Below are positions 60,101 to 64,000 of a stretch of DNA of 64,000 nt, one piece after another. Source of the stretch: Siphonodentalium dalli (taxonomy: Eukaryota > Mollusca > Scaphopoda > Gadilida > Siphonodentaliidae); the NCBI GenBank assembly GCA_032622095.1, contig CP136067.1:59127899-59191898 (forward strand), in the 5' to 3' direction. The translations under genes were made by a program, and so were the position numbers. The notes under the pieces are model-generated. The model was not told the origin of the DNA and did no database searches. It worked only from the letters and a program-made list of their open reading frames with translations. Within the stretch, counting starts at the first letter, position 1. Every line of letters begins with the position of its first letter.

Positions 60101-62460
60101 AACCAACATACACTGATAACAAATCAATCCATGTCGGCTGAACCTGGACCCGGATGTTACAATAAAACAAAACAGTCATGCATGTGACGGACTAAAACAG
60201 TCATGCATGTGACGGACTAAACAGTCATGCATGTCACGGACTAAAACAGTCATGCACGTCACGGACTAAAACAGTCATGCATGTCATGGACTAAAACACA
60301 AACAGTCATGCATGTCACGGACTAAAAAACAACTAACATCGGCTAAATGAAGATAACGGTTATAAAACGAGTACCAGTTATAGTAAAGTCACATGGTCTT
60401 GTCTGTAACATATCTTTGCGTTCCCAACTATGAATATTTCCTCGTTTCTCAAAATCAGAACAAAATAACTAAGTTTGTGTGTGACACTTCACTGCAACGG
60501 AGGGAGACAACGCTTGATCTTCGGTTGAAAAACCCAACTAATTACAAGGATAGACTGGTTGTGTTAAAGCTTCCATGGGTGAACTACAAGTACTAATGAT
60601 TGCGCCAGGATATACTGCATGAGACTAAAACTATCCCCAGGAATTCGGGATAATTGCACAATGACATCAACAGACAGAACAGAGATACACATCAATAGGA
60701 CGACAAGATTGGAAGCTGCAGATATATACCCCGTTTCGTCGAAGGTGTACATGCAGGGAAATATATATTTTTCACTCAACGGGTAATTGTGGCATAGTTT
60801 GTCTGCCATTATAGTAAAGCCAACCTATTTGAACATTTGGACATCCATGTACAATGATGTTAACTTCTTCATATTATTCCAGGAGGCACTCGACGACATC
60901 GTCGTTAGCAGATGAGTTATCATTTCACCCGAGAGCACATTCACCAATCGTTGACGCACATACATACCAGAGGCACACGATGCTTAAAAGTGAAAGCTGC
61001 GATGACAGCGTGATCGAAGATCTCGGTGCGTTCTAGAAAAGGAAAATACATTTTCCATATATTATTTGCAATAAATGGGATGTATATATACATGTAGTCT
61101 AATACATTATACTAAATATATTATGTCATATTAAACATTTTTTCTGATTGCATGTAATTTATCAATGTTAAATGCATCTGACCATGAATATTTAATCATC
61201 TTTATGACGTTGTTAATTTATATTGACATCAGGCCTAGTTATAAATGTGAACATTGGCGAAACTGTATGTGCATGCATGTATGTGATATAAAACAGTTTA
61301 AATAAAGAGGATGATACAGGTACAGTTCGCTTTTTATTTGAATTTGTGTTTTTCTCAAAACATATGTAATCGAATATTATTCTCATACTTGATATCGATG
61401 TCATTTCATAAATTTACATACACACCAAGTCTCCAAATAATCCACACAGGCGTGCGCACGTATACCAATGTGAGAGTATATAGATATGAGGAAACCTCAT
61501 TAAGATGATTCACAGCACCCTGTTGGAGAAGTATAAACCCATGATGATTCTAAACATAAAACAGTTATAGCTCTATAACAAATTATGTGTTAACTTTAGC
61601 AGACAGTGGTCATTCAACGATGAGAGAATTAAACGAGGTTGACACAGACTCCGATGACCAAATCCGAGAGGACAGATATCGTCGGCGACGAAAACGTCAA
61701 CAACAACAGCGACCTCAAGTACCAACTCTGAGAGATCTACCGGACATGGAGGTAGGCCTATATATAATCTATATAGAATTATAGTGAAACTGCATGTGCA
61801 TGCATGTATACAAGAGATGGTTGCAAGTCAATGCACGGACATAATATGATTTTTTCATTGCTTCGCTTCTTCAGATTAAGTCTAAAATAACTGTGCCGAT
61901 TATGTTTAAATCAAGCAAATGCATCGTCTATAGTCCCAGACCTGTAATGATGGTATCCGCGGTGAAACCGTCTTGATTATGTTGACATGATAACAAGGAA
62001 GGCCTTTCACTGGCAGCTGCATTTTGTATCAGTCTAAACATGGTGTGGCAGCGAACGGATACACTGTCCTTCAACATAATTAGTTTTGGGCCTGGGGCGG
62101 TGTGTATAGATACCATGCAGGTCATGACATGTCGAAAAGAGAGAATCAGTATCCCCGTATGTGAATACGCTACAGGAAATTAAAAATAGCATTTAATTTG
62201 TCCTTTATCCCTGATACTTATACTTATCTCTGGACACCCAAGTTATCCAATTCAAACCTAATGTCATCACCAGGAAGTGGATCTGGACGATCGTGACCAC
62301 CGGCGACGTGTTCACGCGGAATACTCTCCGGAATCAGGCATTATGATGGATGATGGTCGGAGAATGGGGTCGTCTGCTAGCAGGGAGTCACGTGGCAGTC
62401 AAAAGTCAATCGCAAGCCTCGGTTCAGACGCCAGCGGCAGGTCCATCAAGAAGCAGCCGA
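41345..62460 (+). CDS. RASEF: RASEF/Rab45-like gene, 12 exons seen, 3' part outside window
   Basis: RASEF-type proteins join N-terminal EF-hands, a self-associating coiled coil and a C-terminal Rab GTPase, and act in membrane traffic. Here I see two EF-hands, about 230 residues of heptad-like coiled coil and a Ser/Arg-rich linker, assembled from 12 exons with GT/AG borders and compatible phases. The exon lengths (326,150,91,96,194,69,100,84,77,143,149,187) sum to 1666 bases, that is 555 codons plus 1 base with no internal stop. The order of segments follows human RASEF, for example LHDTNDDLRESI against human LHDSNDGLRSAL, and DSGHSTMRELNE against DSGLSTLRDPNE. The human Rab domain begins near residue 540, so the GTPase exons should lie past position 64000; I found none between 62461 and 64000. 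Related EF-hand Rabs (CRACR2A, Rab44) are the alternatives, but the coiled-coil and linker matches favour RASEF. Coordinates include introns. Confidence 0.9.
41769..42210. mobile_element. CpG-rich TIR element in intron 1
   Basis: Ends AGGGCCACTTCCTAATG and CATTAGGAAGTGGCCCT. The interior repeats GCGCGC.CCGAAAGCGACAAAA-type blocks in both orientations, far richer in CpG than its surroundings, plus a (TA)n run at 42127-42166. A partial copy (TTTGTCGCTTTCGGCG) lies at 42255-42330. No target duplication found. Confidence 0.65.
42347..43583 (-). mobile_element. Helitron-like element in intron 1, minus strand
   Basis: Read on the minus strand it begins A/TCTATACTATATATTTTG at 43583 and ends with the hairpin CCGCCAGTGGCGG, then GCTAACCTG and CTAG (42347-42350), before T. 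Near 42540-42860 it carries three copies of the 122-bp unit core found in the 12.3-14.1 kb array. Runs of Cs lie near 43185. No coding sequence. Confidence 0.75.
43825..43846. repeat. Poly-G tract, 22 bases
   Basis: Twenty-two Gs in intron 1, 51 bases before the exon 2 acceptor. Confidence 0.95.
43898..44047 (+). CDS. RASEF: RASEF-like exon 2: start of the central region
   Basis: Acceptor tttctag ends at 43897 and donor gtgagt starts at 44048. With two bases carried over from exon 1 it reads in one frame, including EKVIELYQKL and PQFENIIYDIVRDVK. This resembles the human RASEF stretch around EQVCTLYQNI and IKNFIREIR that follows the EF-hands. The alternative acceptor three bases downstream would shift the frame and quickly hit a stop, which fixes the choice. 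Phase 2 at the end. Confidence 0.88.
44834..44924 (+). CDS. RASEF: RASEF-like exon 3: coiled coil
   Basis: Acceptor tttcag (44828-44833), donor gtaagc at 44925. Reads LKTRHDKHMQNVEEEMENEV and continues with charged heptads (RKVEMKIREE), matching the human LSELEEEMDQRI region. An upstream AG at 44769-44770 would add 21 in-frame codons of hydrophobic sequence that does not fit a coiled coil, so the downstream site is preferred. Ends in phase 0. Confidence 0.85.
45165..45315. repeat. Dispersed repeat, copy 1 (intron 3)
   Basis: ATTAACGCCACCGGTGTATT..., TAGGTCGATGTAAAAGCT and TTAAAAGCTGTAG recur at 46769-46885. Confidence 0.75.
45625..45700. repeat. Inverted repeat (intron 3)
   Basis: CGACTCGTTTTCGTGGTCAC mirrored by ATGATCACGAAAACGAGCAG around AGGCCCTATATAAC. 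Confidence 0.75.
46769..47285. repeat. Dispersed repeat copy 2 and Helitron-3'-like block (intron 3)
   Basis: The first part matches 45165-45315. From about 46985 on, CCTTGACCTTCAAAATGGTC, ATTCAAGGTCAAA blocks and GCCCGGACGAAGTCGGGT (near 47266) match the 3' half of Helitron copy 4 at 14600-14831, but the terminal CTAG is missing. Confidence 0.65.
47770..47905. mobile_element. Solo end of the 18684-19359 foldback family (intron 3)
   Basis: CTTTCTTTCACTGTCCTTCA... through TTGCCTTGAGGACTGATTGA... matches the foldback terminal repeat. Confidence 0.65.
48845..50119 (-). pseudogene. LINE ORF2 C-terminus and 3' tail, antisense in intron 3
   Basis: Minus-strand remnant of a non-LTR retrotransposon. 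ELGIYPIAVKIKTRFLSYWT and LHDFYLQEWWASIATSSKFA lie in one frame, broken by an in-frame TAG at 49817-49819. A C-x2-C-x8-H-x4-C zinc knuckle (CTLCNSEIGDEYHVILKC, near 49430-49490) closes the protein, as in many LINEs. The 3' end carries the tail TTGAAATGAATTGAATGAAA near 48845. 5'-truncated and not functional. Confidence 0.75.
50353..50448 (+). CDS. RASEF: RASEF-like exon 4: coiled coil
   Basis: Acceptor ttctcttcgtcag ends at 50352; donor CAG/gttaat at 50449. The 32 codons (ERAKAESDYNALKAKF and on to LQLNLKRLQQ) are phase 0 at both ends and continue the coiled coil; human RASEF has a comparable KAEEALSDLRRQYETEV stretch. The preceding intron of 5.4 kb holds an antisense LINE. Confidence 0.88.
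51063..51256 (+). CDS. RASEF: RASEF-like exon 5: coiled coil
   Basis: Acceptor tattccag ends at 51062; donor gtgagt at 51257. Sixty-four codons plus two bases. The segment LTAEKRQLHNDLTDAHTNVA followed by LLRSEMAQIRQQYE aligns with human [20 protein letters not shown] and FLQSELDALKSDY. Strong heptad periodicity. Ends in phase 2. Confidence 0.92.
51625..51693 (+). CDS. RASEF: RASEF-like exon 6: coiled coil
   Basis: Acceptor ttatttttcag ends at 51624; donor gtgagt at 51694. Sixty-nine bases, phase 2 in and out, reading LERKTVVEYIKEQDNITRQL then HLLQ. Human RASEF at this point reads [22 protein letters not shown]. Confidence 0.9.
52770..52869 (+). CDS. RASEF: RASEF-like exon 7: end of coiled coil
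   Basis: Acceptor ggtccttttcag ends at 52769; donor GAG/gtgaga at 52870. Reads DANKTLHDTNDDLRESIDSS and on to LQKRPLTLE. The LHDTNDDLRESI motif is nearly the human LHDSNDGLRSAL, the most recognisable block of the gene here. Ends in phase 0. A long reading frame on the opposite strand over this exon is a shadow. Confidence 0.93.
52950..53430 (+). mobile_element. Dispersed MITE-like repeat, copy C (intron 7)
   Basis: Third copy of the 5690 and 10030 family. Its internal inverted repeat is clear: GAGTGTGCTATAAGCAAAAC at 53091 against GTTTTGCTTATCGCACACTC at 53263. No coding sequence. Confidence 0.65.
53880..53963 (+). CDS. RASEF: RASEF-like exon 8: linker
   Basis: Acceptor ctgtttcccag ends at 53879. 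Two donors are possible: gtatat at 53954 or gtacac at 53964. The second leaves phase 0, which gives a Ser/Arg-rich reading of exon 9; the first would force exon 9 into a frame without resemblance. Reads RRLSSTAVFSDDASMAVNPL then DVAKRYIE. Linker sequence is poorly conserved in the family, so this exon rests mainly on splice sites and phase. Confidence 0.72.
54540..55230. repeat. Degenerate element with TTGGAATTTCCAAC motif (intron 8)
   Basis: Contains CACCTTGGAATTTCCAACTG (also at 38665), the GATGGCAATTTCAGTCC.GAATTTTG block shared with 28580-28620 and 33060-33090, and a run of ten Gs near 55211-55220. Probably a decayed member of the G-tract TIR group. Confidence 0.4.
56309..56385. repeat. 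Tandem repeat, 26 bp, three copies (intron 8)
   Basis: CATTGATCCAGCACATTGTT plus GATTT, three times. Confidence 0.9.
57240..57325. repeat. Palindromic MITE-like hairpin (intron 8)
   Basis: TATGCCAAAATAGTGG at 57240-57255 is exactly complementary to CCACTATTTTGGCATA at 57310-57325; the loop is about 54 bp and partly self-complementary (CTCGCCTGCGGCTCG). Confidence 0.85.
57374..59055 (-). pseudogene. 5'-truncated L1/Tx1-type LINE, antisense in intron 8
   Basis: The minus strand reads LMFKFIWNGKRDRIKR and YQPYENGGLRMVN, a standard L1/Tx1 ORF2 block, then about 250 residues to KYRWFQYRILTRILGTNKL. A TAA (58150) follows, then LRSDGLCQRCHSYEETISH, the start of the C-terminal zinc knuckle, and a frameshift after it; the sequence goes on in another frame to 57741. 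The run of about 20 Ts at 57374-57395 is the poly(A) tail. The frame opens after a stop near 59053, so the element lacks most of ORF2 including the RT catalytic core. A (TC)n tract lies in its 3' UTR. Not functional. Confidence 0.88.
57518..57572. repeat. (TC)n microsatellite
   Basis: About 55 bp of TC repeats inside the 3' region of the L1-type remnant. Confidence 0.9.
59921..59997 (+). CDS. RASEF: RASEF-like exon 9: Ser/Arg-rich linker
   Basis: Acceptor tttgttttcag ends at 59920; donor gtgagt at 59998. Reads SFERQLSPRISPRLSRESSI then AGDFN, with SP/SR dipeptides like the human linker ([20 protein letters not shown]). Phase 0 in, phase 2 out. The intron before it is nearly 6 kb and carries an antisense L1-type LINE. 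Confidence 0.82.
60166..60330. repeat. Tandem repeat, about 26 bp, six copies (intron 9)
   Basis: AACAGTCATGCATGTSACGG plus ACTAA, six times with small changes; each unit holds the palindrome CATGCATG or a variant. No spacers between units, so not a CRISPR array. Confidence 0.92.
60883..61025 (+). CDS. RASEF: RASEF-like exon 10: linker
   Basis: Acceptor tattattccag ends at 60882; donor gtgcgt at 61026. Reads RHSTTSSLADELSFHPRAHS and ends KSESCDDSVIEDL. It resembles human SRSSYVDEDCDSLALCD followed by ESCFDSG. Without splicing, the frame would run into a TAG ten bases after the donor. Phase 1 out. Confidence 0.85.
61603..61751 (+). CDS. RASEF: RASEF-like exon 11: acidic then basic linker
   Basis: Acceptor taactttagcag; donor GAG/gtaggc at 61752. 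Reads DSGHSTMRELNEVDTDSDDQ, then a basic YRRRRKRQQQQR run and PTLRDLPDME. The first block matches human DSGLSTLRDPNEYDSEVEY. The acceptor is a tandem NAGNAG: using the first AG (61598-61599) would add one Ala codon in frame. Phase 0 out. Confidence 0.9.
62274..62460 (+). CDS. RASEF: RASEF-like exon 12: linker before the Rab domain
   Basis: Acceptor gtcatcaccag ends at 62273; donor gtaagg at 62461. Reads EVDLDDRDHRRRVHAEYSPE, then a Ser-rich block with SASRESRGSQKSIASLGSDA and SIKKQPS. Human RASEF has a similar SVSEGSIVSSSRK segment just ahead of its GTPase domain. Ends in phase 1, so the next exon must supply two bases; no such exon is visible before 64000. Confidence 0.85.
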
Positions 62461-62799
62461 GTAAGGATTTCGCGGTTAGTATCTGCCATATTATTTACAA
62501 TCATTGGTATTAGAGAACACAGGATAAGGTCGTCGTCAAAATGATATGGTCACATCGAACCAACTCAGTAAATGGCCCGCGCTTCTATTAATGTATTAAT
62601 GCCATTGCAGACAGATAATATAGATATATATACAGATATATATAACATTTCGCTATCAGCAAATTTCTTTTCCATGTTCATGAATATCACACACATAGAA
62701 AACTAATACAATTTAACCAGTTAGACACTTTGTTCTGAAGTAAAGGGTTTGACATTGTCTATATATATATACGAAGCCCGGGAAGTGAAGATTTCGATA

Positions 62800-63110
62800 T
62801 ATCGAAATAAGATTTCGTTACGAAATAAGATATCGTTATAACGAAATCAGATTTCATTATAACTAAATAAGATTCCGTTATAACGACATTAGATATCGTT
62901 ATAACGAAATAATATTTCATTATAACTAAATAAGATTCCGTTATAACGACATAAGATATCGTTATAACGAAATAAGATTTCGTTATAACGAAATGCGACT
63001 TCGTTATAACTAAATAATATATCGTTATAACGAATTGCGATTTCGATATATCGAAATAATATTTCGTTATAATGTAATAATATTTATATATAACGAAATA
63101 TATAGCGAAG
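62800..63110. repeat. Minisatellite of CGTTATAACG palindromes
   Basis: About fifteen units of roughly 18-20 bp such as GATTTCGTTATAACGAAATA and GATATCGTTATAACGA. Each unit is self-complementary. The 121-codon minus-strand frame across it is an artefact. It lies just after exon 12 of the RASEF-like gene. Confidence 0.85.
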
Positions 63111-64000
63111 TGATACAATACCATGTGTAGTTCATCGCGACTTGGCGCAGGCCTAGTTCCAACTCCTTACATCATAATGGCAGGTCCGCACAACAAAAAT
63201 CGACGTATATGTTACTTAGCCTATCCAATATTGGGATGTTGTCATATTTTTTGGTCTGAGAAATTGTTGATTTATAGTTGTAAAAATCGAGTATATGAGC
63301 TAAAATTAGACAACATCTAGCTCTTGTTCATACTGATTTTTCGTGATTGTTTATTTAAAAAAAAACACAATTGTGGTCGCGATGATGGATTATAAACATA
63401 TAACGAAACAAGAGTTCGATATAATGTGAACGTGAGATATGAAAGCGTGGATTTCGTATAGTCAAATTCACCTATAGTCCATAATAATGGGATATGACTA
63501 TAGTTAGTTGGGATGTGACAGAAATGTCAATTTGAAGTATTTGTGGGGGGGGGGGGGGGGGGCGTCTAGCCTCCTAACTTTGGCCAAAAAGTTAATCATT
63601 TGGAAATCTCAGTCCAAAACTCGATTGAAATTATTCTGGGACTTTGCATTTCCAACAATTATTTAATGTGACATATGTTATTTTGGAAAAAAATTAGTGG
63701 AACAATTTGCTACTTTTAGTCCAATTGTTCTGACTGAAATGTCTATCAGTTGGAAATTTTCCGTAGGGAGTATCATATCGAAAAATATTTAACATTTGGA
63801 AATTTCAAGATCCCATTTGGAAATTCCAACGGTATACAAATGAAACTTCGGGTAGTCGGAATTTCATGGTTCAAGGGTGGATTCCAAGTAGGACAACCCC
63901 CTCCCCAAACGGAAACCCTATGCGAAGAGTAAGCAATGAACGTTCACACTAAGCTATTGCCTGTATTTCTTCATACACATACATACCTATAGTCATCATA
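63111..64000. other. Intron 12, no Rab exon seen
   Basis: I looked for a GTP-binding P-loop (GxxxxGKS) after an AG acceptor in the right phase and saw none. Eighteen Gs lie at 63545-63562, followed by CAGTTGGAAATTTTCC (63746-63761), so 63544-63913 is probably another decayed G-tract element. Confidence 0.5.

Noticed and set aside
60166-60330. CRISPR-like direct repeats
   Set aside because: The units are contiguous without unique spacers, and the genome is eukaryotic.
62759-63124. 121-codon Ile/Tyr-rich minus-strand frame
   Set aside because: Product of the CGTTATAACG minisatellite; unit length close to a multiple of three keeps it open.
63123-63320. Frame as candidate Rab exon
   Set aside because: No P-loop, switch or other GTPase motif, and no acceptor in the phase required after exon 12.

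Overview
This is animal (metazoan) nuclear DNA. There are no dense open frames, operons or bacterial signals. The one clear gene is broken into 12 short exons with GT/AG borders and matched phases. The rest is AT-rich non-coding DNA packed with degraded transposons, foldback elements, LINE 3' ends, Helitrons and simple repeats. The repeat content and the gene suggest a marine invertebrate, perhaps a mollusc or another lophotrochozoan; that placement is inference from general character only.

The gene, plus strand 41345 to beyond 62460, is a RASEF (Rab45)-like gene: two N-terminal EF-hands in exon 1, then a coiled-coil region (exons 2-7), then a Ser/Arg-rich linker (exons 8-12). I assembled it by splice sites and reading phase; the exons join into 555 uninterrupted codons plus one base. 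The C-terminal Rab GTPase domain expected for this family is not in the window and should lie to the right. A small ORF with hydrophobic segments (40675-41019, minus) starts 325 bp upstream in divergent orientation and may share a promoter with it.

Region 0-12 kb: one arm of a foldback element, a possible long TIR element, tRNA-like SINE sequences, an array of TGATATCA palindromes (8.0-9.0 kb), three-copy MITE family members, and a piggyBac-like MITE with nested palindromes (10.9-11.3 kb). Region 12.2-14.9 kb: four non-autonomous Helitrons joined head-to-tail, with visible 5' TC and 3' hairpin-CTAG ends, built of 122-bp units carrying an NRF1-type palindrome and, in the last copy, nuclear-receptor-type half sites. 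Region 15-40 kb: LINE 3' ends, a nested foldback (18.7-19.4 kb), a 1.3-kb near-perfect palindrome with 8-bp target duplication (24.3-25.7 kb), two copies of a CR1-like LINE segment, one interrupted by a MULE-like element with 9-bp target duplication, and two copies of a TIR element in opposite orientation, one with nested insertions. A possible non-coding first exon lies at 17.2-17.6 kb.

Region 41-64 kb: the RASEF-like gene. Its introns host a fifth Helitron, a CpG-rich TIR element, two antisense LINE remnants (one L1/Tx1-type with a poly(A) tail) and several tandem repeats; a CGTTATAACG palindrome array follows exon 12.
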